From the NCBI GenBank assembly GCA_027021615.1, contig JALUTY010000021.1:107033-171032 (forward strand): DNA of 64,000 nt, read 5' to 3'. This stretch comes from a bacterium (GTDB lineage Bacteria; Desulfobacterota; Deferrisomatia; Deferrisomatales; Deferrisomataceae). Position numbers and translations under genes: made by a program. The notes below the pieces were generated by a model. That model saw only the letters and a program-made list of their open reading frames with translations, had not been told where the DNA came from and ran no database searches. Positions 44,366 to 52,051 of the stretch are shown piece by piece (position 1 is the first letter of the stretch; the number at the start of each line of letters is the position of its first letter).

Positions 44366-44492
44366 GGCGGGGTTCCTCCTGTTCGGGGGCAAGGATCAGG
44401 GTCCGAAAGATCGGATCATGGTAAACGAAGTTTGACGATAACCAAACCCCCTGCCGGTAGCAAGGGGGAAAGGGGGCTTCCGGCGCCGGCCG

Positions 44493-44521
44493 TTGACAGA
44501 CCACCTGCCCGAGGCTATCCG
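44493..44521 (+). promoter_or_regulatory. Promoter of the lipoprotein gene
   Basis: TTGACA (44493-44498), a 17-base spacer and TATCCG (44516-44521), leaving a leader of about 90 bases. Confidence 0.6.
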
Positions 44522-44585
44522 TTACGTACCCGTAAGTCGAGGGTGCGGATCTCGTGAGCCCCAAGCCAGGGCCCTCACCGATGTT

Positions 44586-44602
44586 GCGGGGTAGCACCCC
44601 GC
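44586..44602 (+). promoter_or_regulatory. Leader hairpin next to the lipoprotein gene's ribosome-binding site
   Basis: GCGGGGT-AGC-ACCCCGC forms a 7-bp stem that ends just before GGAAGGAGG of the lipoprotein gene. It could limit or protect ribosome access; no regulatory partner is visible. Confidence 0.4.
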
Positions 44603-44618
44603 GGAAGGAGGTTTTGTC

Positions 44619-45581
44619 ATGAGACGATCCGCAAAGCGGGGCTTCGCAGCGACGGTGCTGGCGGCACTCCTCATGGTAGGCTGTGGCGGGGGGGCGGATG
44701 GAGGCGGTGATACAGGGGACGAGACGACGGAGGTGACCGAGAGCTCCGCCAAGGAGATGGCCGGGGCTCTCGCCGACAGCACGAACATCCTGAGAGGGCT
44801 GGCAGAGGTCAGCGCGAGCGTGCTCGAGGAAGCGGGGGGTGCCATGGAAGCAGGAGGCGGCCTGGGGCGTCCGGCAGGAGTTCAGGTCACGATCCCGGTG
44901 AACTCGGTGTGCAGCCAGGGGGGCTCCGCGAGTCTGACCGCAAGTGACGTGGCGCCCGAGAACGAGTTCTCGTCTGGTGACCAGCTCTCGGTCCTCTTCG
45001 AGAACTGCGCGATGGGCGGGGTCGGCGACGCCGTCACGCTGAACGGAACCATGTCCATGACAGCCGGGAGTACCGTCTTGGGAACCTTCGGCTCGCCCCC
45101 GTTCCAAATCGGGGTCACCATCTCGTTCGAGGGCTTCTCGTTTCAGACATCCACCGAATCCGGCTCGGTGAACGGATCCTTCACCTTTACCCTCGCCAGC
45201 GACGACGGCGATGCCGTGATGTTCACCCTCGCCAGCGACCACTTGACCATAACGGAAAACGGAACCACGGAAACGCTCTCCGATTTCTCGGTAACCCTGG
45301 GGGTTACCCAGTCCACCGAGGCGTACTCCTTCAGTCTCGATGGCACCCTCCAGAGCGAGAGGATCAGGGGGGTCTCCGTGGAGACACTCGACCCGTTCGA
45401 GGGCACGGGCAACGACAACCCGACCTCCGGAACCATGGTCATCACGGACTCCTCGACCGGAGCGGAGATCACGTTCCAGGTGGTGGACGACGTCAACGTG
45501 GACCTGCTCGTGGACAAAGATGGAGACGGGGCCACGGACTTCACCGTTCATACCACCTGGGACGAGCTCGAAGGAGCGTGA
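44619..45581 (+). CDS. Lipoprotein of unknown function
   Basis: A 320-residue lipoprotein: signal peptide with lipobox LMVGC (Cys at about 22), a short Gly/Asp/Glu linker, a helical part (KEMAGALADSTNILRGLAEV), then a Ser/Thr-rich region of likely beta strands (VTLNGTMSMTAGSTVLGTF, VNGSFTFTLASDDGDAVMFT, ITENGTTETLSDFSVTLGV). Only two other cysteines (about 95 and 125) could form a disulfide. The pattern resembles exported beta-sandwich proteins, but I recognise no family. Codon use is less GC-extreme than the neighbours. It has its own promoter and terminator. Confidence 0.85.
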   Translation: MRRSAKRGFAATVLAALLMVGCGGGADGGGDTGDETTEVTESSAKEMAGALADSTNILRGLAEVSASVLEEAGGAMEAGGGLGRPAGVQVTIPVNSVCSQGGSASLTASDVAPENEFSSGDQLSVLFENCAMGGVGDAVTLNGTMSMTAGSTVLGTFGSPPFQIGVTISFEGFSFQTSTESGSVNGSFTFTLASDDGDAVMFTLASDHLTITENGTTETLSDFSVTLGVTQSTEAYSFSLDGTLQSERIRGVSVETLDPFEGTGNDNPTSGTMVITDSSTGAEITFQVVDDVNVDLLVDKDGDGATDFTVHTTWDELEGA

Positions 45582-45611
45582 TCGCGGTGCAGCAGACAGT
45601 GCAGGCACAAC

Positions 45612-45638
45612 GAGGGCCCCTTTCGGGGCCCTCTCTTT
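45612..45638 (+). terminator. Terminator of the lipoprotein gene
   Basis: GAGGGCCCC-TTTC-GGGGCCCTC followed by TCTTT, 31 bases after the stop codon. Confidence 0.9.
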
Positions 45639-45696
45639 CGCCTGGGAACCTCCGCCGCCCGTCTGCGAGGCCGCGCTGGCGGAAGGGGGGAGGATC

Positions 45697-46068
45697 TCAG
45701 AGCTGGGCGAGGAGCCTCGCGCACTTGTCCGCGACGGTGTAGGACGACTCGTCCGAACCGGGCATGGTGGCCCACCCCTGATTCTTCACGAACTCGGCCC
45801 TTCCCCACAGCTCCAGCTTCTTCATGTCCTCGAGGCGCTCGTCCTTGTCCGGGTCCTGGAGGAACTGGGCCACGCAGATGGGTGCCAGGCTGTCGGTAAC
45901 GGCGGTGGCGGCCATGTCCCTGGCCATCTTCTCCGCGGTTGGACCCCTTACCCAACCACCGACCCCGAAGCCGATGATCGACACGGCGATCGCCCCACCC
46001 GCGGCGCCCCACAAGCAAAGCTTTGCCTTTCCCTTCCAATCGGTTCGTTCGTTTTCCTTCCAATCCAT
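45697..46068 (-). CDS. Small single-pass membrane protein of unknown function
   Basis: A 123-residue protein with an N-terminal helix containing AAGGAIAVSIIGFGVGGWV (about 23-41) and a conserved-looking periplasmic part (AICVAQFL-like PICVAQFLQDP, then ELWGRAEFVKNQGWATMPGS and VADKCARLL). I recall similar small proteins in other proteobacteria, without a known role. ATG at 46068 has GGAGGCGACCAA in front; the upstream extension is rejected. Promoter identified at 46224-46251. Confidence 0.82.
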   Translation of the reverse strand: MDWKENERTDWKGKAKLCLWGAAGGAIAVSIIGFGVGGWVRGPTAEKMARDMAATAVTDSLAPICVAQFLQDPDKDERLEDMKKLELWGRAEFVKNQGWATMPGSDESSYTVADKCARLLAQL

Positions 46069-46350
46069 TTGGTCGCCTCCTGGCGGGGGGGCATCAACAG
46101 AAACAAATAAGAAAACAAAGACTGCAAAGGCCGGCCTGCCGCCTTCGCGCAGCCACAAAAAAAGGAGACGCGGAACCAATGTTCCCCGAGGTCTCCCCGT
46201 TATCGGATCTTATGCTACTCTTTACACTAGCAGCAAAACATTAATTGTCAAGCATTATTGCACCGAATTTCTCGACACACACGATTCTTTTCCAAAAACT
46301 TATCTTTTTGTTCGTGTTGGCGGAGGCTCGAAAACACATCAGAGTCTTCA
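46069..46350. other. AT-rich intergenic patch
   Basis: This stretch is visibly richer in A and T than the rest of the window, with poly-A runs near 46100-46160 and TTAATTGTCAAGCATTATTG near 46241-46260. It holds the minus-strand promoter of the small membrane protein. I see no gene, and nothing further recognisable to 46570. Confidence 0.6.
46224..46251 (-). promoter_or_regulatory. Promoter of the small membrane protein
   Basis: On the minus strand TTGACA (46251-46246), a 16-base spacer and TAGTGT (46229-46224). Confidence 0.65.
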
Positions 46351-46572
46351 GAAGAATCGAGGTCATGGGTCTGGAGAGAAGGGATCCTTCCCTCACGCAT
46401 CCTCATCGGCCAACCGCCCCCTCATCCGTTCGAAAACCGGTGGCCGATCTCCGGGAGGAACCTGGACCAGGAGACCCGGCGGTTCGGCACCGGCCAGACA
46501 GCTCAAGGGCAGGACGGCCAAATCGTCGGACGGGTGTTTTCAGAAAACGCCCCATTGGACGCCTTTTCTCGC

Positions 46573-46602
46573 TTGACACCTCGGGAATCGATCGGGTAGC
46601 GT
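46573..46602 (+). promoter_or_regulatory. Promoter of the tetraheme cytochrome
   Basis: TTGACA (46573-46578), an 18-base spacer and TAGCGT (46597-46602), about 80 bases before the ATG. Confidence 0.6.
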
Positions 46603-46682
46603 ACCGGCCGCCCTGGGGGGGTGTGTTCCGTGTGGTTCGTTTCATGGGGCTTGCCGTGATCCCCACAAAAGGAGGAGAAGCC

Positions 46683-47168
46683 ATGAGAAAGCTGCTCGTC
46701 GCCGCCGTCGCCGTGGTTCTGGCCGCTCCGGCTGCCTGGGCCTACGGTCCTCACGACCCGAACTGCGTGGAGTGCCACTCCATCCACTACGCCAAGGGCC
46801 GGGCGATCCTGGCCGTGGCCCCCAACACGGCCGAGAAGAACCCCGCCACCGGCAAGAGCGCCGCGGACGACGCCGCCCTGTGCCTCGGCTGCCACAACGA
46901 GGACGAGGGCATCATCCCGATCCACCTGGCCCAGACCCACCCCGTGGGCATGAAGCCCAAGAAGGTGAAGGTGCCGGCCGATCTCCTCCGCAAGGACGGC
47001 ACCCTGGGCTGCACCAGCTGCCACAACCCCCACCCCTCGAACCCCAACTACAAGTACCTGAGGGGCACCGTGGCCAAGGGCAGCGAGCTGGGCAAGTTCT
47101 GCGCCATCTGCCACGGCGACAAGGTGGACAAGGGCGCCTTCGCCAAGGCCCCGTCCAAGAAGAAATAG
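46683..47168 (+). CDS. Exported tetraheme c-type cytochrome
   Basis: A 161-residue protein with a signal peptide (MRKLLVAAVAVVLAAPAAWA) and four CXXCH motifs: CVECH, CLGCH, CTSCH and CAICH. The mature protein is Lys-rich (MKPKKVKVPADLLRKDG, APSKKK end). It is likely a soluble periplasmic electron carrier. It is monocistronic with a strong ribosome-binding site (AAAGGAGGAGAAGCC), its own promoter and a strong terminator, which suggests high expression. It is separate from the cytochrome operon at 27-38 kb but could exchange electrons with it. Confidence 0.94.
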   Translation: MRKLLVAAVAVVLAAPAAWAYGPHDPNCVECHSIHYAKGRAILAVAPNTAEKNPATGKSAADDAALCLGCHNEDEGIIPIHLAQTHPVGMKPKKVKVPADLLRKDGTLGCTSCHNPHPSNPNYKYLRGTVAKGSELGKFCAICHGDKVDKGAFAKAPSKKK

Positions 47169-47190
47169 ACCCCACCGGCAAACACACGCC

Positions 47191-47222
47191 AAAGGAGGGC
47201 TTCGGCCCTCCTTTTTTCTTTG
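47191..47222 (+). terminator. Terminator of the tetraheme cytochrome
   Basis: AAGGAGGGC-TTCG-GCCCTCCTT followed by TTTTCTTT: a UUCG-capped stem with a strong U tract. Confidence 0.95.
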
Positions 47223-47330
47223 CCGGTGCCGGCTGCCGCGGGGGCCTGGCATCGGGCCCGGCTCCCCTGCTACGCTTGGTCCCTCGGCCGTGTGTGAGGG
47301 GGGCGGCAGCCTGCCGGGGAGGAGATCCCG

Positions 47331-48467
47331 TTGCCTCAGAAAAACCGTACCGTCAAGAGCCTCCGCCAGCACCGGGACTCGGAGGTCGAGTTCGTGGACC
47401 TGTTCCGCCTGGGCGCCCTGTCGAGCGCGGTGAGCTCGCGGGGTGACCGGTACCTGCGCCTCACCCTCGAGGACCGAACCGGGGCCATCGAAGGGTTTGT
47501 ATGGCAGGACGTGGAGCTCTACGAGAAGGCTGCGTCCCCGGGCGACGTGGTGGAGGTGAGCGCCCGGCTCCGTACCCACCGGGGGCGGCCCCAGCTCCAC
47601 GTCACGTGGCTCCGGCGCCTGGATGAGGACGAGCGGGCCCAGGTGGACATGGCCGACCTCCGGCCCGGCCTCGACCGCGATACCGTGGCAGCCTGCTGGA
47701 AGCGGGTGGAGTCCGCCGTGGCCGAGATCGCCCACCCGGCGCTGCGGCAGCTGGTCCGGGCCTATCTGGACGACCCGGCGTTCCGCAGGGTGTTCGAGGA
47801 GTCCCGCGCCGCCAAGTCCATGCATCATGCGTACGCCGGGGGGCTCCTGGAGCACACGGCCACCCTGCTCGATCTGGTCCGGGCCGTCACCGGGGTGTAC
47901 GGCGCCGGGCTGAACCGCGACCTGCTGGTGGCCGGTGCGTTTCTCCACGACGTGGCCAAGATCCACGAGTTCGAGGACGTGAGCGGCGAGTATACGGACG
48001 CGGGCCGGCTGGTGGGTCACATCGGTCTCGGCGTGGCCGAGATCGACCGACGCACCCGGGAGATCCCCGGGTTTCCCGAGGATCTGAGGCTCCACCTCAT
48101 GCACCTGGTGCTGGCCCACCACGAGCGGGCGGATTGGGGCTCGCCGGTGAAGCCCCAGACCCTGGAGGCTCTGGTGCTCCACCACCTAGACCTCCTGGAC
48201 GCGCGGGTGGGCGGCGCCCTGTCCTGGATCGATCAGGAGGGGGTCGCGCCCGGTCAGTGGACCGGGTTCTGGCGGAGCGGGGAAACCCAGCTCCAACGGA
48301 CCCCCGCCTTCGAGACCCAGCCCCCGGCGGTACCGTCGATGCAGGAGATCGAGCAGCAGATGTTGCGGGCGTCGGACCCCCAGGGGGAGCCCTCAGGAGA
48401 GGGCGAGCCCGGGACCGGTACGACCGAGCCCCCCGTCAAGTCCGTCCGTCAGACGACCCTGTTCTGA
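47331..48467 (+). CDS. OB-fold/HD-domain nuclease, YhaM-like
   Basis: A 378-residue protein: an N-terminal OB-fold nucleic-acid-binding part (RYLRLTLEDRTGAIEGFVW, about 40-58) and a C-terminal HD domain (HHAYAGGLLEHTATLLDLV, AFLHDVAKIHEF, about 165-215; AHHERADWGSPVKPQTLEA). This layout matches the YhaM 3'-to-5' exoribonuclease family, which trims RNA or DNA ends. The last 60 residues are a Pro/Glu-rich tail. TTG at 47331 is chosen as start because GGGGAGGAGATCCCG precedes it. Confidence 0.9.
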   Translation: MPQKNRTVKSLRQHRDSEVEFVDLFRLGALSSAVSSRGDRYLRLTLEDRTGAIEGFVWQDVELYEKAASPGDVVEVSARLRTHRGRPQLHVTWLRRLDEDERAQVDMADLRPGLDRDTVAACWKRVESAVAEIAHPALRQLVRAYLDDPAFRRVFEESRAAKSMHHAYAGGLLEHTATLLDLVRAVTGVYGAGLNRDLLVAGAFLHDVAKIHEFEDVSGEYTDAGRLVGHIGLGVAEIDRRTREIPGFPEDLRLHLMHLVLAHHERADWGSPVKPQTLEALVLHHLDLLDARVGGALSWIDQEGVAPGQWTGFWRSGETQLQRTPAFETQPPAVPSMQEIEQQMLRASDPQGEPSGEGEPGTGTTEPPVKSVRQTTLF

Positions 48468-48469
48468 AC

Positions 48470-48960
48470 TTCGGTCGTTGGTCCTCAGTCGTTGGTCGTT
48501 GGTTGTTATTAACCCGGTGGATAAACAGGCGCTATCGCTCCCTGCTCGGCGGGGCAAGGGACCTGCCGGAGAGCCGGGCGCGGCCCCTTCGCTCGCCGCG
48601 CAGCGCCTCCGACGCTCGGACCGCGAAACGGTTCGGATTCCACCGAGTTGTCAGGAAACCAGCTCTTCGGTCCCATGCCTGCGCGGCGAATCTCATGCCC
48701 GGCTTCGCGCCCGGCCGGAGGCAGGTCCCTTGCCCCGCCCTCCGAGGTGACGCGCCTATTTTGTCGCCGGGTTAATAGTCGAAAAACCGTGAGCCCCGGG
48801 CCGACGCCGAAACCTCGGGGGGCATGGGAGCTGGTGGAGCGCCGGGCGTGGCTCCGACAGTCGCGGCATCCGGCACTCAGCCGATGCTCCCATCGCCGAT
48901 GGACCTTGAAGCTGCCTCGCGAACTACCCGGGGCTAGCTGCTGTCCACTGAATTCTGACC
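48470..48960 (+). repeat. Composite repeat locus: heptads, full type B element, half of a type D element
   Basis: Heptads (48472-48506), then a long inverted repeat whose outer arms reach from TTATTAACCCGG (48508) to CCGGGTTAATAG (48778). Inside is a 182-bp type B element (48553-48734), with inner arms GGCGGGGCAAGGGACCTGCC (48548-48567) and their perfect complement at 48720-48739. After a GTGAGCCCC block (48789-48797) comes one arm of a type D element (GGAGCGCCGGGCGTGGCTCC ... GGCACTCAGCC). The type B core differs from the copy at 63550 at about eight of 182 positions. Confidence 0.9.
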
Positions 48961-49052
48961 GCCGAACACGTAAACCCCTCCTGGTCCACCTCCGTCTCAA
49001 GAAGTAGCATGGGCCGGACACCCGCCCCTTTCCGGTGCACCATGGACGACGC

Positions 49053-49601
49053 ATGGACGACGCCCGGTTCGAACGAATGGTCCTGGAGGTGCAGGACAAG
49101 GCCCTGCGGCTCGCCCACGGGTTCCTCGGCGACTGGGACGACGCCCGGGACGCCGTGCAGGAGGCCCTGGTCAAGGCGTACCGCCGCAGGCACACCTTCC
49201 GGGGCGAGGCGGACCCGGCCACGTGGTTCTATCCGATTCTGACGAATCACTGTCGGGACCGGCTCCGGCGGCGCAGGGTGCGCTCGTTCCTGCTGCCCTG
49301 GCGCGGCCGGGGCGACGACGGGAGTTCGGACGCCCCGCCCGAGCTCCAAGCGCCCTCCCCGGATCCATCGCCCGAACGCGAGGCCCAACGGGGAGCGTTC
49401 CGCCGCGCCCTGCTCCGGGCGTTGAAGACCCTGCCGGCCCGGCAGCAGGAGGTGTTCCGGCTGAGGGCCCTGACCGGCCTCTCCGTGGCTGAGACCGCCT
49501 CCGCCCTGGGGATCAGCGCTGGGGCGGTCAAGGCGCACCTGTTCCGGGCCACCCAGGCCCTTCAGAAACAGCTGGCGGAGTGGAACGAGGGGTTTCGATG
49601 A
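49053..49601 (+). CDS. ECF-type RNA polymerase sigma factor
   Basis: A 182-residue sigma factor with region 2 (ALRLAHGFLGDWDDARDAVQEALVKAYRRRHTFRGEADPATWFY, DDARDAVQEALVKAY being the conserved core-binding part) and region 4 helix-turn-helix (LPARQQEVFRLRALTGLSVAETASALGISAGAVKAHLFRATQAL). It directs polymerase to a small stress regulon. ATG at 49053 is used; a GTG six codons upstream is possible, and neither has a clear ribosome-binding site. Its stop overlaps the anti-sigma ATG (ATGA). Confidence 0.92.
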   Translation: MDDARFERMVLEVQDKALRLAHGFLGDWDDARDAVQEALVKAYRRRHTFRGEADPATWFYPILTNHCRDRLRRRRVRSFLLPWRGRGDDGSSDAPPELQAPSPDPSPEREAQRGAFRRALLRALKTLPARQQEVFRLRALTGLSVAETASALGISAGAVKAHLFRATQALQKQLAEWNEGFR

Positions 49602-50053
49602 GCCGACCACAGCCCTGCCCCGAGTACGCGGACGCCCTGAGCGAGGCGGTCTGGGGAGACCGGGTGAATCCCGGATGGGAGACCCACCTCCGGGAGTGCC
49701 CCCGGTGCCGGGAGGCGTGGGAGGAGGCCCAAGCGTTCTGCCAGCGGGTGACCGCGACGGCCGAACCCGTTCCGGACCGCGCCCGCAGAGGCCTTGCGGA
49801 GGAGGTGTTCGCCCGGACCACCCGCCGGGTCCCGGCCCGGCGGGCCGGCTGGGCCTGGGTCGGGGGCGCCGTGGCCGCGGCCGGTGCCGCCTTCCTGGTG
49901 CTCCGGCGGCAGACTCCCACCGCCCTTCCCGAGGACCCCGGGATCGACTTCGCGGGGGTGGACCTGGAGGTGCTGGAGAACCTGGACCTCGCCGAGAACC
50001 TGGACCTGCTCGAGGTCCTCGACGCCCTGGAGGCTCTGGACGATGCCGGATAG
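49598..50053 (+). CDS. Membrane anti-sigma factor with zinc motif
   Basis: A 151-residue protein: the N-terminal zinc-binding anti-sigma motif HLRECPRC (H-x3-C-x2-C, about 30-37), one membrane helix (WAWVGGAVAAAGAAFLVL, about 86-103) and an acidic leucine-rich periplasmic tail (VDLEVLENLDLAENLDLLEV). It would hold the ECF sigma at the membrane until a signal arrives. The tail's repeated LENLDL/LDLLEV motif is unusual and may contact the downstream exported protein. Confidence 0.88.
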   Translation: MSRPQPCPEYADALSEAVWGDRVNPGWETHLRECPRCREAWEEAQAFCQRVTATAEPVPDRARRGLAEEVFARTTRRVPARRAGWAWVGGAVAAAGAAFLVLRRQTPTALPEDPGIDFAGVDLEVLENLDLAENLDLLEVLDALEALDDAG

Positions 50054-50192
50054 CCCGACCCCTCCCCCCGAACCCACGCCGGAGGAGATGGAGGAGATCC
50101 TCAAGGACCTGGACTTCTTTCTGGCCATGGACGAGGCCGAGGCCGTGCCCCTGGAGGCGGCCGACCGCGCGGAGGAGACCGATGACGACTGA
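50043..50192 (+). CDS. Small acidic protein between anti-sigma and DUF3106 genes
   Basis: A 49-residue ORF: Pro/Glu-rich start, then EEMEEILKDLDFFLAMDEAE and an acidic end. It overlaps the anti-sigma stop by 11 bases and the next gene's start by 11 bases, the tight spacing of a real operon gene. There is no signal or membrane segment. The EILKDLDFF motif resembles the acidic leucine-rich tail of the anti-sigma. Function unknown. Confidence 0.55.
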   Translation: MPDSPTPPPEPTPEEMEEILKDLDFFLAMDEAEAVPLEAADRAEETDDD

Positions 50193-50682
50193 ACGGATCG
50201 GGCGGCGGGAGGCCCTGGCCCGATTGGCGACCCTGGGCGGTCTGGTGCTGGTCGCTCCCCGGCCCGCACCAGGGGCCGAGCCCCCCCTCAAAACCCGGTG
50301 GGACGCCCTGAGCCCGGAGCAGAAGGCCCGGGTCCTTCGAAACTACCGCCGATGGAAGAGCCTGAGCCCCGAGGAACGCCTGCGCATCCGTCGCCGGTAC
50401 AAGAGGTGGAAGGCTCTGACCCCGGAGCAACGGGCGTTCATCCGCCGCAACCTCGACAAGATCCGGGCCATGTCGCCGGAGGAGCGCCGGGCCCTGGCCC
50501 GCCGGCTCCGGCGCTGGCAGAGCCTGCCCCCGGAGAAACGGCGCGAGTACCGCCGCCGGCTCGACCGCCTGATGCGAATGCCCCCGGCGGAGCGACGTCG
50601 CACCCTCGACATGTTGCGGCGGTGGCGCAGCCTCACTCCCCGGCAGCGCGACCACATCCGCCGCCGCCTGCGACGGCGTTGA
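50182..50682 (+). CDS. Exported DUF3106 protein
   Basis: A 166-residue protein: a twin-arginine-like signal (GRREALARLATLGGLVLVAP), then about six repeats of a Trp/Arg-rich motif (RWDALSPEQKARVLRNYRRW, RWKSLSPEERLRIRRRYKRW, RWKALTPEQRAFIRRNL, RWQSLPPEKRREYRRRL, RWRSLTPRQRDHIRRRL), the DUF3106 pattern. DUF3106 proteins often accompany ECF sigma/anti-sigma pairs and resemble CpxP/Spy-like helical sensors. It may be the periplasmic signal sensor of this system. Confidence 0.9.
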   Translation: MTTERIGRREALARLATLGGLVLVAPRPAPGAEPPLKTRWDALSPEQKARVLRNYRRWKSLSPEERLRIRRRYKRWKALTPEQRAFIRRNLDKIRAMSPEERRALARRLRRWQSLPPEKRREYRRRLDRLMRMPPAERRRTLDMLRRWRSLTPRQRDHIRRRLRRR

Positions 50683-50684
50683 GA

Positions 50685-50850
50685 GGAAGCTGGAAGGCTT
50701 TGGAGGCTAGAAGGCTAGGAAGCCCAAAAAAACATCCGTGATCTCCCAGCGTTACAACCATGGCCACGCCTCTTTGGCATCACCGCGGGGGTTTTTCTAG
50801 TCTCCAGTTTCTAGTCTCTAGTCTCTATACGGCCCCGCAGGGGCCTGATG
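50685..50850 (+). repeat. Repeat locus: 8-bp array, second heptad array and hairpin
   Basis: 8-bp units (GCTGGAAG, GCTAGAAG, GCTAGGAA; 50690-50722), the CCGTGATCTCCCAGCGTT block, CATGGCCACGCCTCTTTGGC, then four heptads of the second class (TAGTCTC, CAGTTTC, TAGTCTC, TAGTCTC; about 50797-50825) and GGCCCCGCAGGGGCC. No stem element and no gene. Confidence 0.8.
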
Positions 50851-50953
50851 GGGCTTCCCAGGGAGCTGCGGCACGGTAGACTGGACGGAGGCGCCCGGGC
50901 CTCCTTCGTGTCGGCGGCCCGGAGCGTATCCCCAACGGGCGCGGAAGGCTCTG

Positions 50954-51313
50954 ATGGCTGCATGGCTCGCCGATGCGGTGACCTGGGTCCACCTGGGATG
51001 GGTGGGGTTCCTGGTGCTCGGAGCGATCCCGGGGTGGCGGTGGCCGTGGATCCGGTGGCTCCACCTGGCCGGGCTCGCGTTCGCCGCCTGGATCGTCCTG
51101 GGAGGCCGGCTGTGCCCCCTGACCCTCCTCGAGCACTCCTTGAGGAATCCAGGGGGCCCGGCCCGGCCCCCGGAAACCTTCCTCGGTCGCCTGGCCGAGC
51201 AGCTGGTGTACGCCCCCCTGCCCCGGTCATGGGTCCTGGTGGGCTATCTGGCGGTGGTGGGGGTGAGCCTGGTGGTGTACGCATGTGCCTGGCGAAGGAG
51301 GGGGGCGGCATGA
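50954..51313 (+). CDS. DUF2784 membrane protein
   Basis: A 119-residue membrane protein with three likely helices (about 6-27, 34-52, 90-112) and the family signature CPLTLLEHSLRNPGG (about 54-68). DUF2784 has no assigned function. ATG at 50954 starts the first helix cleanly. The stop overlaps the pcm ATG (ATGA). Confidence 0.9.
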   Translation: MAAWLADAVTWVHLGWVGFLVLGAIPGWRWPWIRWLHLAGLAFAAWIVLGGRLCPLTLLEHSLRNPGGPARPPETFLGRLAEQLVYAPLPRSWVLVGYLAVVGVSLVVYACAWRRRGAA

Positions 51314-52041
51314 GACGCCTCCTGGGGGGCGCCTTGGTGCTCCTGGTCGCGACGGGGACCGCCCGGGCCGGCGACCCCTATGCCCGGGCCCGGGCGAGGA
51401 TGATCCGCGCCGTCCAGGCGGACGTGACGGCCACCCGGGCCCGGATCGGCCGGGACCGGCTCGCCCCGGCGGTGATGGAGGCCCTGGCCCGGGTGCCGCG
51501 CCACGAGTTCGTGCCGCCCGAGTGGAAGGACCGGGCCTACGAGAACCGCCCGCTGCCCATCGGGTACGGCCAGACCATCTCCCAGCCTTACATCGTGGCC
51601 CTCATGACGGACCTGGCCGGCGTCGGGCTGGGGGACCGGGTGCTCGAGGTGGGCACGGGATCGGGGTACCAGGCCGCGGTGCTGGCGGCCCTGGGGTGCC
51701 GGGTGTTCACGGTGGAGATCATCCCGGCCCTGGCCGAGGCGGCCCGCCGGCGGCTCCGCCGTTTGGGCTACGACCGGGTGCGGGTGCGCCTGGGCGACGG
51801 CTACTACGGGTGGCCCGAGCACGCGCCGTTCGACGCCATCCTGGTCACGGCCGCGGCCGACCACGTGCCCCCGCCCCTGGTCCGCCAGCTCAGACCCGGC
51901 GGCCGAATGGTGATCCCGGTGGGCGGGGCGTTCCGGGTGCAGACCCTCACGGTGGTCGAGAAGGCTGCGGACGGACGGGTTTCGAGCCGGGAGGTCCTGC
52001 CCGTGCGGTTCGTGCCCCTCACCGGCGGCGCCCGGCCGTGA
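51310..52041 (+). CDS. pcm: Exported protein-L-isoaspartate O-methyltransferase
   Basis: Repairs damaged proteins by methylating L-isoaspartyl residues with S-adenosylmethionine. The 243 residues contain the family motifs VPRHEFVPPEWKDRAYENRPLPIGYGQTISQP and the AdoMet loop VLEVGTGSGYQAAVLAALG (about 120-138). Unlike the usual cytoplasmic enzyme it begins with a signal peptide (MRRLLGGALVLLVATGTARAG), so it may work in the periplasm, where AdoMet supply is an open question. The stop lies 10 bases before the next gene. Confidence 0.9.
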   Translation: MRRLLGGALVLLVATGTARAGDPYARARARMIRAVQADVTATRARIGRDRLAPAVMEALARVPRHEFVPPEWKDRAYENRPLPIGYGQTISQPYIVALMTDLAGVGLGDRVLEVGTGSGYQAAVLAALGCRVFTVEIIPALAEAARRRLRRLGYDRVRVRLGDGYYGWPEHAPFDAILVTAAADHVPPPLVRQLRPGGRMVIPVGGAFRVQTLTVVEKAADGRVSSREVLPVRFVPLTGGARP

Positions 52042-52051
52042 CCGCGCCGCC

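Noticed and set aside
48508..48778. Type B element as a complete insertion sequence
   Set aside because: The 182-bp core is too short for a transposase and its short open frames are not conserved between copies.
48964..48996. ECF-type autoregulatory promoter (GAAC ... CGTC) before the sigma gene
   Set aside because: The spacing is about 25 bases, too long for the usual 16-17.
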